A program made the position numbers and the translations under genes. Positions 1-5,824 of a stretch of 40,973 nt of DNA are shown here, piece after piece (positions within the stretch are counted from its first letter, which is position 1; each line of letters starts with the position of its first letter). The stretch comes from a virus: positions 1 to 40,973 of the IMG/VR virus record IMGVR_UViG_3300005265_000013; one strand, written 5' to 3'. The notes under the pieces were generated by a model. It saw only the letters and a program-made list of their open reading frames with translations, was not told the origin of the DNA and did no database searches.

Positions 1-24
1 CGCCTATATTTTTTCATTTATACG

Positions 25-198
25 TCATTCAAACAAACTCCTACCTAAAAATATCGCTGTTATCCAGCAAAACAACAAGGTAAGAGATATGTCTCTTGTA
101 AAAGAGACTTTTCCCGCTAACCTATTAGCCGCCCACTGGATATTGAGCCAAGTGGTTATAAAAGCAAACGCTATAAAAAGTTTAGTGTTCTTCCTCAT
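25..198 (-). CDS. Small two-helix membrane protein
   Basis: A 57-residue protein of unknown function. Two hydrophobic stretches, about residues 7-23 and 37-52, are long enough to cross a membrane, with a short basic loop between them. The ATG at 198 is preferred over the ATG at 231 because it has a purine-rich AAAGGAAG site 6-7 nt upstream and overlaps the TGA of the gene before it (ATGA). It is the last gene of the minus-strand early operon visible here. No family was recognised; a small phage membrane effector is possible but unsupported. Confidence 0.6.
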   Translation of the reverse strand: MRKNTKLFIAFAFITTWLNIQWAANRLAGKVSFTRDISLTLLFCWITAIFLGRSLFE

Positions 199-287
199 TT
201 TTCTTCCTTTCTCTTTATAGTCCAATACCATTCTCCATAAACATTGCCAAAGATGTCTTTAATTGTCTTTTGGTTTTTCTTGGTCAT
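195..287 (-). CDS. 30-residue protein with KKNQKTI N-terminus
   Basis: A 30-residue reading frame linked by ATGA overlaps to the genes on both sides (start in the TGA of 284..484, stop in the ATG of 25..198). It begins MTKKNQKTIKDIF, the same opening as three neighbouring genes, followed by an aromatic tail (GEWYWTIKRKEEK). The shared opening and exact coupling at both ends argue that it is translated despite its size. Function is unknown. It could be a remnant left after a swap of the downstream part of a longer gene. Confidence 0.5.
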   Translation of the reverse strand: MTKKNQKTIKDIFGNVYGEWYWTIKRKEEK

Positions 288-484
288 AATATTCCAAGTT
301 TTTTTGCTCTTTCTTTCGGGTTTGGACTATTTATAACTTCCCGAATGATGTCAGAGAGGAGAGATTTAATCCCTCTTCTAAATGCTTCTGTATAAGAGAG
401 TGGACAATCTCTTTTTATCACCATCAAGTCATGAGCAAGTAGTCGTATCCTTTCCTCAATCGTTTTTTGATTTTTGGGTTTCAT
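284..484 (-). CDS. Small hypothetical protein with KNQKTIEERI N-terminus
   Basis: A 66-residue basic protein, probably mostly helical. Its first 14 residues (MKPKNQKTIEERI) match the N-termini of the genes at 195..287, 481..633 and 702..965, but the rest is unrelated to them. The start ATG overlaps the TGA of 481..633 (ATGA), so translation is probably coupled. No catalytic motif is visible and no function can be given. Confidence 0.65.
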   Translation of the reverse strand: MKPKNQKTIEERIRLLAHDLMVIKRDCPLSYTEAFRRGIKSLLSDIIREVINSPNPKERAKKLGIL

Positions 485-633
485 GCTGTATCAGTTACAA
501 CCTTCCTACAAAACTTACAGTAAAATTTAAGTATCCAGCATTCATCATCGTCTGAATACCAATAGTCAAATAAGACCCACTCATGCTTACACCTCTTTTT
601 TTCCTCAATTGTTTTCTCCTTTTTCTTTTTCAT
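481..633 (-). CDS. Zinc-ribbon microprotein
   Basis: A 50-residue protein preceded by an AAAGGAGG site 5 nt before the ATG. It opens with MKKKKEKTIEEKK, a variant of the KKNQKTIEE module of its neighbours, and then carries Cys15/His17 (CKH) and Cys39/Cys42 (CKFC), the four-ligand pattern of a small zinc ribbon. The middle is acidic and aromatic. It ends in an ATGA overlap with the next gene. A nucleic-acid or protein-binding role is usual for such folds, but the target is unknown. Confidence 0.65.
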   Translation of the reverse strand: MKKKKEKTIEEKKRCKHEWVLFDYWYSDDDECWILKFYCKFCRKVVTDTA

Positions 634-701
634 TTTTCCTCCTTTAACTTTTTTCCTAATCCCTCAATTTTTCCTCTTTAGGTTTTTTAGTCATTTTTAA
701 G

Positions 702-965
702 TTAATCACAAAAAAACTCCAATAACTCTTTAAGCCATGCTATTTTTTCTAAAGTTCTACAATACATAAAATCATATGGTTCTACTAAATCAGGTCCACA
801 ACTAAACATACTTTCATTCCATTCCTTTTGTTGTCTCCATGCTTTACTTCGTTCTTCGGTAATATACTCTAAGTCTTTCTCCAATTCTTTTATTTTCTTT
901 TGTATCTTTTTCTTTATTATTTCCTCTATCCTTTCCTCAATGGTTTTTTGGTTTTTCTTCCTCAT
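702..965 (-). CDS. Coiled-coil-like protein with KKNQKTIEERI N-terminus
   Basis: An 87-residue, very Lys/Glu-rich protein. After the shared opening MRKKNQKTIEERI, residues about 12-50 have a heptad-like pattern (EEIIKKKIQKKIKELEKDL) typical of a coiled coil. The C-terminal part has aromatic residues and cysteines (MFSCGPD, YCRTLEK). The ATG overlaps the TGA of 962..1243 and has AAAGGAG upstream. Function is unknown; oligomerisation is likely from the heptads. Confidence 0.65.
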   Translation of the reverse strand: MRKKNQKTIEERIEEIIKKKIQKKIKELEKDLEYITEERSKAWRQQKEWNESMFSCGPDLVEPYDFMYCRTLEKIAWLKELLEFFCD

Positions 966-1243
966 CCTTTCTCCTTTCTTTTTTTCTTTGGATACTCACT
1001 AATATCAATCTTGTTGTAATAAAATCTGCCACAGTGAAAACAACTCAACACCCAACCACCCCATTCTCCCTCTAGAAAATAGTAATGAGCGGGGTTGCAT
1101 TGCCAACAACTTCTAAAAGCCAGATTCCTCGCATCTTTTTTAATTAACTTTTTTGCTTTTTCCCGTGCTTCCTCTAATTCTTTTTTAGTTGCTGGTCTGG
1201 ACTTAATTTTTCCGTTTTCCAGCCAGAATTTATGGTTTTTCAT
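962..1243 (-). CDS. Zinc-ribbon protein
   Basis: A 93-residue protein with two CxxC knuckles, CWQC and CFHC, separated by about 20 residues rich in Tyr, Trp and Gly. This is a classic zinc-ribbon arrangement. A Lys/Glu-rich helix precedes it and a basic tail follows (KKKRKEKG). The start at 1243 is chosen over 1270 because GAAAGGAGG lies 5 nt upstream and because the ATG overlaps the TGA of 1240..1398. The fold suggests nucleic-acid or protein binding; no specific family was recognised. Confidence 0.7.
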   Translation of the reverse strand: MKNHKFWLENGKIKSRPATKKELEEAREKAKKLIKKDARNLAFRSCWQCNPAHYYFLEGEWGGWVLSCFHCGRFYYNKIDISEYPKKKRKEKG

Positions 1244-1398
1244 TTTTCCTCCTTTCTTTCTAATATCCATAGTTTCAAATTTTCTAAAGCATCAATCCAT
1301 CCTTTTTTATAATCTCCCTGTTGCCAATCAAAAAACTGCTCTTTTTTTCTTCGTTCAATTTCCTTAATGATTTCTTGTAAGTCTATCTTCTTAGTCAT
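1240..1398 (-). CDS. Small hypothetical protein
   Basis: A 52-residue protein starting MTKKIDLQEII, basic/acidic with several tryptophans (FDWQQGDYKKGW) and probably helical. It is held between two ATGA overlaps: its start lies in the stop of 1395..1592 and its stop in the start of 962..1243. It has no good ribosome binding site of its own, so translation probably depends on the gene upstream. Function is unknown. Confidence 0.6.
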   Translation of the reverse strand: MTKKIDLQEIIKEIERRKKEQFFDWQQGDYKKGWIDALENLKLWILERKEEK

Positions 1399-1592
1399 TT
1401 TAATTCCAGAATAATTCTTTTACTTTTTATCTGAGGTTCTAAATTTTCCCAATTTTGAATACATCTTTCTAATTTTTTCTCTGCAACTTCCTTTTCTAAA
1501 ATCACAGTTTTCAATTTCCAAAAAGTCAACAGGATAGTTGCTATGCTCATCAACAACAATACCCATCCTATTTTCCAGGCCGTGGTTTCCAT
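1395..1592 (-). CDS. Single-pass membrane protein with coiled coil
   Basis: A 65-residue protein with one hydrophobic segment at about residues 9-25 (WVLLLMSIATILLTFW), followed by a Lys/Glu-rich stretch with heptad spacing (KTVILEKEVAEKKLERC). This layout, a short outside N-terminus, one helix and a cytoplasmic coiled coil, is common in phage spanin- or Rz-like and superinfection proteins, but neither is demonstrated. A GGAGGG site sits 8 nt before the ATG, inside the end of the preceding gene (25-nt overlap). Confidence 0.6.
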   Translation of the reverse strand: METTAWKIGWVLLLMSIATILLTFWKLKTVILEKEVAEKKLERCIQNWENLEPQIKSKRIILELK

Positions 1593-1798
1593 CTACCAAT
1601 CCCTCCTGGTGAAAAGGCTCTTACTATTTCTTTAATATCTCTTTCTGTAAATCTTCTCCTTCCAGTAACAGGGTCTTTAGGACAAATCAGAACTCCTTTC
1701 TTTTCACGATAAGTAATCCATCGCAAGGGATGGCTATCAGAGGTTAACCCCGCTTCTCTAACTGCTTTCATTAAATCTGATGATGTTTTGTATTCCAT
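1568..1798 (-). CDS. MerR/excisionase-like winged-helix DNA-binding protein
   Basis: A 76-residue protein with the arrangement of a MerR or excisionase-type winged helix: a helix-turn-helix candidate near residues 6-20 (SDLMKAVREAGLT), then ITYREKKGVLICPKDPVTGRRRFTERDIKEI, where a MerR protein has its turn, the wing with the arginine-rich hairpin, and the next helix. It could be a transcription regulator of this operon or a recombination directionality factor; the sequence does not decide. An AGGAG site lies 7-8 nt before the ATG. Confidence 0.6.
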   Translation of the reverse strand: MEYKTSSDLMKAVREAGLTSDSHPLRWITYREKKGVLICPKDPVTGRRRFTERDIKEIVRAFSPGGIGRWKPRPGK

Positions 1799-1932
1799 GT
1801 TAATCTCCTAAGAAAAGAAACTCTTTTGCCACATTTTTTACATTCAAAATAAAATGGTATTTCTTCTTTCTTTAACTCAAACTGATGATGACAAAACAAC
1901 TGTTTAATTTTTTTAAAAAAGTTGTAAATCAT
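1771..1932 (-). CDS. Zinc-ribbon microprotein
   Basis: A 53-residue protein with a basic aromatic N-terminus (MIYNFFKKIKQLF), then CHH and ECKKCGKR. The Cys/His pair plus CxxC makes a likely zinc ribbon similar in layout to 481..633. The start at 1932 is chosen over 1953 because GGAGG lies 6 nt before it. It overlaps the genes on both sides by about 20-28 nt. Function is unknown; nucleic-acid binding is a reasonable guess. Confidence 0.6.
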   Translation of the reverse strand: MIYNFFKKIKQLFCHHQFELKKEEIPFYFECKKCGKRVSFLRRLTWNTKHHQI

Positions 1933-2155
1933 TTGGCCTCCATTCAAAGTCAATTAAATCATAAGTTTTGCCTCCCCATTTACTTTGTAACTTTAGATTA
2001 TTTTTCTTGCCCTGCTTCAACCGTTCGGGTGTCAGAATCATCCTCTTATCTTTAAAGCAAACAACAATGTTTTCTTTCTTTTCAATAGCCTGCTTTACCA
2101 AATAATCTCTAATTGACACACAATTGTTAAATAATTTCTTAACTCTAATTCTCAT
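1913..2155 (-). CDS. Small basic hypothetical protein
   Basis: An 80-residue protein, basic, beginning MRIRVKKLFNNC and ending with an aromatic/acidic tail. No known motif was recognised. It is the first gene downstream of the 2156-2483 gene-free block. The ATG at 2155 has no Shine-Dalgarno site; instead a strong 11-bp hairpin ends 10 nt upstream, which may matter for its translation. It overlaps the next gene by 20 nt. Confidence 0.55.
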   Translation of the reverse strand: MRIRVKKLFNNCVSIRDYLVKQAIEKKENIVVCFKDKRMILTPERLKQGKKNNLKLQSKWGGKTYDLIDFEWRPNDLQLF

Positions 2156-2165
2156 GATTTTGGCA

Positions 2166-2205
2166 AGCGGGCTAAGACGAGGCTGAGGCGTGTGCTTAGC
2201 CCGCT
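2166..2205 (-). other. 11-bp perfect hairpin upstream of an SD-less gene
   Basis: Perfect inverted repeat AGCGGGCTAAG / CTTAGCCCGCT with an 18-nt loop. It would form in minus-strand RNA 10 nt before the ATG at 2155. It could also act as a terminator for upstream minus-strand transcription, but no T-run follows. Intergenic hairpins recur in this operon at 5771-5812, 6212-6252 and 6599-6629. Confidence 0.6.
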
Positions 2206-2223
2206 CCCCTTACTACTCGTAAG

Positions 2224-2394
2224 AATTCCCGCACTTTTCCCGCAATTAACAACAATCTGTATCATATTATCTCAATAATTCCCGCAAGTTTGTGCCTATA
2301 ATTCCCGCATTTAGAAACAAACCATATCAATTTTCTTAAATAATTCCCGCAAGAAATCGAGTTTAGAGCTTTCTTATCATCCATAATTCCCGCA
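2224..2394 (+). repeat. Iteron-like array, six copies of AATTCCCGCA
   Basis: Direct repeats at 2224, 2235 (variant TTTTCCCGCA), 2277, 2300, 2342 and 2385, all in the same orientation; the best copies read ATAATTCCCGCAA. Start-to-start distances are 11, 42, 23, 42 and 43 bp, mostly close to whole helical turns. They lie in the 328-bp gap between two minus-strand genes, next to an AT-rich stretch and a promoter. Either a replication origin (iterons for an initiator) or a multi-site operator would fit. Confidence 0.65.
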
Positions 2395-2409
2395 AATTAT
2401 TATAGGCTC

Positions 2410-2438
2410 TTGACAAAATTTCGTTTATATATTATATA
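2410..2438 (+). promoter_or_regulatory. Sigma70-like promoter with no gene downstream
   Basis: TTGACA at 2410-2415, a 17-bp spacer and TATATA at 2433-2438, reading to the right. No plus-strand gene follows; the next genes are convergent on the minus strand. It may produce an antisense RNA or a replication primer. The same AT tract also contains a minus-strand TATAAT without a good -35 box. Confidence 0.5.
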
Positions 2439-2483
2439 TACCACTAACAAGGAAAGGAAACACAAGCACAAAGATATCACCAG

Positions 2484-2693
2484 CTAAAGCAATTTCAATT
2501 GTTTAGCTCCCCAGATAATCTTAGCTTCTAATTCACCAGCAGCTGTTCTTAGTTCTTGGCTAGGATTATTTAAACGACAAAATCTTAAAAGTTGTAAAAG
2601 ATCACAAAGTTCTTCTTTACTTAATTCTCTTAGTAATTTCTTCAAGTTCTTTTTCTCCAACTTTTTCTTTTTCGCCGACTTTTGAAAGCTCAT
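2484..2693 (-). CDS. Small Lys/Leu-rich hypothetical protein
   Basis: A 69-residue protein with a Lys-rich N-terminus (KKKKLEKKNLKKLL) followed by leucine-rich helices. AAAAGGAGAT precedes the ATG at 2693. It overlaps the end of 2617..2961 by 77 nt in another frame, unusually long for this operon, so one of the two ends may be mis-called, although the ribosome binding site supports this start. No family was recognised. A short inverted repeat (2482-2508) covers its stop codon. Confidence 0.5.
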   Translation of the reverse strand: MSFQKSAKKKKLEKKNLKKLLRELSKEELCDLLQLLRFCRLNNPSQELRTAAGELEAKIIWGAKQLKLL

Positions 2694-2961
2694 ATCTCCT
2701 TTTTAAACCCTCTCCAGTTGCTTTGATTTTGACTCTTTCGCCTTCTTTTACCTTGTCAAAGAAAAACGCTACTCTTCCACTTCTGTTGTTCCAGTATTTC
2801 CTAACACCATCTATATCAAGCATATATTGTACTCTTTCTTGGTCAGGATTAAAGGGGTCAGGAGAGATTTTGTAACCAAGATAAGTAGCTTCAATTTCTT
2901 CGCCGTCTTCTAATTTTAAAAACGGTGACTGCTTTTTTGCCCAATCAGCCAGTTTTCCCAT
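2617..2961 (-). CDS. OB-fold-like phage protein, possibly single-stranded DNA binding
   Basis: A 114-residue protein. The pattern (MGKLADWAKKQSPFLKLEDGE, then EATYLGY, YMLDIDGVRKYW, RVAFFFDKV, EGERVKIKATGEGLKRRYEL) looks like a small five-stranded OB-type barrel, of a kind common in uncharacterised phage genes; function is inferred only from this. The C-terminal tail is Lys/Glu-rich. The start at 2961 has AAAGGAGGT 5-6 nt upstream. Near-neighbours include DNA ligase, so a role in DNA metabolism is reasonable but unproven. Confidence 0.6.
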   Translation of the reverse strand: MGKLADWAKKQSPFLKLEDGEEIEATYLGYKISPDPFNPDQERVQYMLDIDGVRKYWNNRSGRVAFFFDKVKEGERVKIKATGEGLKRRYELSKVGEKEKVGEKELEEITKRIK

Positions 2962-3166
2962 CTTCCACCTCCTTTCTAACCCAGCTGGGATCGATTTCAC
3001 ATTCTCTTTGAGCTTCTTGATGAACCCATTTTTTAATTTCTTCAATTTCTTTTTCGGCGGGCAGGCCTTCGATTGTAACGCTGAAAAACGATTGAACTGA
3101 GCCATACTTTGGCAATCCTCTTTTAAAAGCCTTTGAGATTGTAATCTCTTTTATTTTCTTAATCAT
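2945..3166 (-). CDS. Small hypothetical protein
   Basis: A 73-residue protein with alternating strands and helices (ITISKAFKRGLPKYGSVQSFFSVTIEGLP, then an EIEEIKKWVHQEAQ helix). The start overlaps the stop of 3159..3362 by 8 nt without a strong ribosome binding site, which suggests coupled translation. It overlaps the next start by 17 nt. No known family was recognised; it sits directly before the OB-fold-like gene and is probably co-expressed with it. Confidence 0.65.
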   Translation of the reverse strand: MIKKIKEITISKAFKRGLPKYGSVQSFFSVTIEGLPAEKEIEEIKKWVHQEAQRECEIDPSWVRKEVEDGKTG

Positions 3167-3362
3167 TTTTCTTCTCTACTTTCTTTACAGCTTTTGTAAT
3201 TATTTCAACCATTTTTAGGAGATATTTTCCGTTTTCTATATTGTTGAAAGTTTCTTTCGCTAATTCTTCAGCTGGTATCTTGGCAAGACGAGCAAGAGCA
3301 ATAAGATGAGCAAGTAACGCTGAGGCTGTTATTTCCTTTTTCTTTCTTTTGAAGAATAACAT
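3159..3362 (-). CDS. Small helical hypothetical protein
   Basis: A 67-residue, Ala/Leu/Lys-rich protein, probably two or three helices (MLFFKRKKKEITASALLAHLIALARLAKI). The first half is moderately hydrophobic but interrupted by charges, so it is probably soluble or membrane-associated rather than spanning. CAGGAGGT lies 5-6 nt before the ATG, which shares its first base with the end of the preceding gene. Function is unknown. Confidence 0.65.
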   Translation of the reverse strand: MLFFKRKKKEITASALLAHLIALARLAKIPAEELAKETFNNIENGKYLLKMVEIITKAVKKVEKKND

Positions 3363-3562
3363 TATGACCTCCTGATTCTAAAATACTTTTGAGCTACTCT
3401 TAAAACGAATCTCACGAACGAGAAGGCGTAAACCTTGTTAAGAGAAAGACTTTTTATTTGGCCTGTCTCTTTTTCTCGTGCATAAAGTAAAAATTCTCTT
3501 TGGTCAGGGTCATAAACCCAAGTTCCGTATTTTAATTCCTTTATTATTGGTTCTTTCCTCAT
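3362..3562 (-). CDS. Small basic hypothetical protein, first gene of an internal transcription unit
   Basis: A 66-residue basic protein (KELKYGTWVYDPDQREFLLYAREKETGQ, then a hydrophobic/basic end). No family was recognised. It lies behind the consensus promoter at 3571-3599 with its ATG only 8 nt after the -10 box and no room for a ribosome binding site, so its mRNA is predicted to be leaderless. It starts the lower half of the early operon, which includes the OB-fold-like protein. Confidence 0.65.
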   Translation of the reverse strand: MRKEPIIKELKYGTWVYDPDQREFLLYAREKETGQIKSLSLNKVYAFSFVRFVLRVAQKYFRIRRS

Positions 3563-3570
3563 TTGACGTT

Positions 3571-3599
3571 ATTATACCACAATTTACTTAAAAAGTCAA
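3571..3599 (-). promoter_or_regulatory. Sigma70-like promoter for leaderless gene 3362..3562
   Basis: On the minus strand: TTGACT (3594-3599), 17-bp spacer, TATAAT (3571-3576) preceded by TGG (extended -10). The ATG follows after 8 nt, so the transcript should begin within about 2 nt of the start codon. It overlaps the last codons of 3588..3839. Confidence 0.75.
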
Positions 3600-3839
3600 G
3601 CGTCTTCTTCTTCGTCTTCTCGGCATAGGGAAGATTTCTTCTTCCTCTTTTGTTGAACAAAAGATATATGGGAGCAGGTCTTTCCAGTACCATACATCAT
3701 CCATTATTACTACATTTGAGGAGGTATTTATTCTTTCCGCAAAAAACTTTGCCGCTTCTTCTTTGCTCTCAGCAATGCACCAATCTTCATAATCGGGAGC
3801 TTCGCAATGAGATTTTATGTAAAGATGATAGGTTTTCAT
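3588..3839 (-). CDS. Hypothetical protein with poly-arginine tail
   Basis: An 83-residue protein, mixed alpha/beta (MKTYHLYIKSHCEAPDYEDW, then a helix SKEEAAKFFAERI). Near the C-terminus it has an EEEEIF acidic run followed by eight basic residues, seven of them a continuous arginine run. The start at 3839 overlaps the TGA of the DNA ligase gene (ATGA); the upstream ATG at 3854 lies inside the ligase gene. Function is unknown. The arginine run could bind nucleic acid. Confidence 0.6.
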   Translation of the reverse strand: MKTYHLYIKSHCEAPDYEDWCIAESKEEAAKFFAERINTSSNVVIMDDVWYWKDLLPYIFCSTKEEEEIFPMPRRRRRRRLTF

Positions 3840-4708
3840 TCTTCTAAATGCCAATCTTCAGGAGCTTTATCCCATCTAAAAGCTCTAAAGATAGGATGCC
3901 GCAAGGAATGAACCTTGCCATCAATTTTAATAATTCCTTGGTGAGCAACTTCTACGACAAGGCGGGGCTCTACAAGATAAGCATCTTTAGTTTCTCCAAT
4001 TACATGTTTTGAAAGGACATCACGGAGTATTTGTTTTTCTGTTAAAGAGAAGCCACCACCGACAAAGCAAAGAGGTTGCCAATTTTCTCCTACTTTATGC
4101 CCTAATAGCAAGCTAAGGAGCTTGGCTCTCTTTGCAAAGCCAATTACTGGTAACTCGGCAGTGGCTTCTCTCTTTATTTTATACCATTTGGTTGTTTGTC
4201 CGTCAAACCATAAATCTGGGTCTTTTTTTAAGACAAGTCCCTCATATCCCAACTTAAAAACTTTCTTTTTTAATTTCCCTAACTCCTCTTTGTTTTTGAC
4301 CTTCCATCTCGGAATCCTTGTCAAGGGAGGATTTTGGTGGGGAGTATTAAGGTGAAAGCGGGGTAATAAAGATAAATCCTTTTTGCTCCAAAAGATTGAG
4401 AGCTTTAAGTTATCATCTACTTTGTGCCTTAAGAGCTCATATACATCTTTTCCGTCGCCATAATAAAGCTCGCCAATGTATAATCCATCGTCAAGCAACA
4501 GCTCGGCTTGTTTTGTAATCTCACAATCCCATCTTTTTCTCCCATATTTTGGTTTATTGTAAAGCATTGCCTTGCCATTTTTAATTTCTAAAAAGCAAAG
4601 CTCGCCATCCAATTTCAGGTCGGCCCAAATGGGAAACTTGATTTCGGCCAAATCGCCCCGAATTTTTAAAACAGGGAAGTGATAGTCTTTTTCAATTGTT
4701 GTTTTCAT
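3836..4708 (-). CDS. ATP-dependent DNA ligase
   Basis: A 290-residue protein. It seals nicks in DNA by transferring AMP from ATP to its lysine, then to the 5' phosphate. Motif I is KLDG, with the nucleophile Lys32; motif III is in YIGELYYG; motif IV is EGLVLKK; motif V is WYKIKR. A C-terminal OB domain ends with a motif-VI-like segment near FRAFRWDKAPED. Length fits the compact viral/bacterial LigD-like ATP ligases with only adenylation and OB domains. The start at 4708 is set by an ATGA overlap with the zinc-ribbon gene upstream. Other replication genes are absent from the window. Confidence 0.9.
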   Translation of the reverse strand: MKTTIEKDYHFPVLKIRGDLAEIKFPIWADLKLDGELCFLEIKNGKAMLYNKPKYGRKRWDCEITKQAELLLDDGLYIGELYYGDGKDVYELLRHKVDDNLKLSIFWSKKDLSLLPRFHLNTPHQNPPLTRIPRWKVKNKEELGKLKKKVFKLGYEGLVLKKDPDLWFDGQTTKWYKIKREATAELPVIGFAKRAKLLSLLLGHKVGENWQPLCFVGGGFSLTEKQILRDVLSKHVIGETKDAYLVEPRLVVEVAHQGIIKIDGKVHSLRHPIFRAFRWDKAPEDWHLEE

Positions 4709-4878
4709 TTTTCCGTATAAGTAGAACCGCAAATTTTACAATAACCGACTAACTCCTTTTGATTTCCTTCTCGTTCTTCCCATTTCCAGATAATCGGCCC
4801 GCCACAATCCCTACAAAAGACCTCTTCTTCGTCCCAATCTATTAAGTCTTTCCAGCTTATATACTTATTATTTAGCAT
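4705..4878 (-). CDS. Zinc-ribbon microprotein before DNA ligase
   Basis: A 57-residue acidic protein with two CxxC knuckles, CRDC and CKIC, spaced by about 25 residues: a zinc ribbon. It is translationally coupled to the ligase gene by an ATGA overlap and overlaps the gene before it by 11 nt. Such ribbons often bind DNA or partner proteins; a role as a ligase or replication accessory is suggested only by position. Confidence 0.65.
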   Translation of the reverse strand: MLNNKYISWKDLIDWDEEEVFCRDCGGPIIWKWEEREGNQKELVGYCKICGSTYTEK

Positions 4879-5032
4879 TCTCAGCCTCCATTTCTGCCAA
4901 AAGCCTTTCCCCTTTCAGCCAATGGTCAAAATCCTTTTCAGGAATTTTGCCAGTGACCTTAAAGGTTATAAACATTAAATTGTGAAAACTCTCAACCGCC
5001 AATCTTAAAAGGTCTAACTCTATTTTTTCCAT
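4868..5032 (-). CDS. Small helical hypothetical protein
   Basis: A 54-residue protein (MEKIELDLLRLAVESFHNLMF...), probably two helices joined by a short turn (TGKIPEKDF). It has a near-perfect AAAGGAGGT ribosome binding site 5-6 nt before the ATG. Its end overlaps the start of the zinc-ribbon gene. No family was recognised. Confidence 0.6.
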   Translation of the reverse strand: MEKIELDLLRLAVESFHNLMFITFKVTGKIPEKDFDHWLKGERLLAEMEAENAK

Positions 5033-5050
5033 TTTTACCTCCTTTCTATT

Positions 5051-5269
5051 TTAACTACTTATTTTTTTAACTTCCGTTCCCCAGTCTTCCTTTCCGTTTT
5101 CAAACCTAACTTTATATCCTTTAATTGCGCGATGGTGACTAATAGACCATACAGGGAAAATATCAATGACTGTTCCTTTACTTCCAGCTTTAGCAACCAG
5201 CGTTCCGTCAGGAACTAACCAATCGTAGGGAAGTATTACTTTATCTCCTCTTTTGATCATATTTCTCAC
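5051..5269 (-). CDS. Small beta-barrel-like hypothetical protein
   Basis: A 72-residue protein with a repeated beta pattern (KRGDKVILPYDWLV, AKAGSKGTVIDIFP, YKVRFENGKEDWGTEV) resembling an SH3/KOW-like small barrel; the DKV...GTV...V.F order is typical. AAAGGAGGTGAG lies just before the ATG at 5269. Function is unknown; such domains bind RNA, DNA or proteins. Confidence 0.65.
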   Translation of the reverse strand: MRNMIKRGDKVILPYDWLVPDGTLVAKAGSKGTVIDIFPVWSISHHRAIKGYKVRFENGKEDWGTEVKKISS

Positions 5270-5287
5270 CTCCTTTCTATCTTATTT

Positions 5288-5470
5288 TCAATTATGTTCT
5301 CTTCTCTTTTTAAACGCTCTAAGCGCCTTATCATCGTTGACTTCTTCTCCCTTATCATCATAAATTATGACATCTTCACAATCTGGATTAGCCTGCCAAG
5401 TTTCTATAGCGACATAGTCTTTACCCCGATAGGTAAACCGCCAAGTTTTCTGGATTTGGACCAGTTCCAT
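5288..5470 (-). CDS. Small hypothetical protein
   Basis: A 60-residue protein, beta-rich at first (QKTWRFTYRGKDYVAIETWQ) with a basic helical end (KALRAFKKRREHN). It has a consensus AAAGGAGGTGAG ribosome binding site, one copy of the cassette repeated through this operon. No family was recognised. Confidence 0.6.
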   Translation of the reverse strand: MELVQIQKTWRFTYRGKDYVAIETWQANPDCEDVIIYDDKGEEVNDDKALRAFKKRREHN

Positions 5471-5487
5471 AATTTCTCACCTCCTTT

Positions 5488-5736
5488 CTATTTTAACAAT
5501 CTATTTTGCTGATTAGCTCTTAAATTTATGGCTTGTTGCACCGCATTATTTACCTGTGAGAACTTTATTTCCTTGCCCCATTTTTGGTTTTTACAATCTA
5601 CTTCTCTACCCAAATATTGATTAACACCTTGAGGGGATAAAGGGTCATAGCTCATAGTAAAGACTGCTCCATCAAGGATGACGGTATAGCGGTCAATGGT
5701 TTTTCCGCCATTGTCATAAATTTTTAAACCTTTCAT
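5488..5736 (-). CDS. Hypothetical phage protein of the KIYDNGGKTIDRYTV type
   Basis: An 82-residue protein. The opening MKGLKIYDNGGKTIDRYTVILDG followed by MSYDPLSPQGVNQYLG recalls a short, well-conserved type of uncharacterised protein in phages and mobile elements; this match is from memory. No catalytic residues can be assigned. GAGGTGAG precedes the ATG. It lies downstream of the hairpin at 5771-5812. Confidence 0.7.
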   Translation of the reverse strand: MKGLKIYDNGGKTIDRYTVILDGAVFTMSYDPLSPQGVNQYLGREVDCKNQKWGKEIKFSQVNNAVQQAINLRANQQNRLLK

Positions 5737-5770
5737 TTTCTCACCTCTCTATTTTAACTTCTTGGCTTAT

Positions 5771-5812
5771 GCTTGCTCCTCTTGTTTGCCGTCGGGCAAC
5801 TGGGGGGCAAGC
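5771..5812 (-). other. Intergenic hairpin with two alternative 3' arms
   Basis: GCTTGCTCC (5771-5779) can pair with GGGGCAAGC (5804-5812), with an inner TTGCC/GGCAA hairpin at 5786-5799. A second GCAAGCTA copy at 5820-5827 could compete for the same arm. The block lies between two early genes, right after the stop codon of 5825..6196. Confidence 0.5.
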
Positions 5813-5824
5813 TAAACCAGCAAG

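Noticed and set aside
1-28. Partial minus-strand genes at the left edge (ATG at 28, then at 17)
   Set aside because: The first stops after four residues; the second has too few visible codons and no ribosome binding site to support it.
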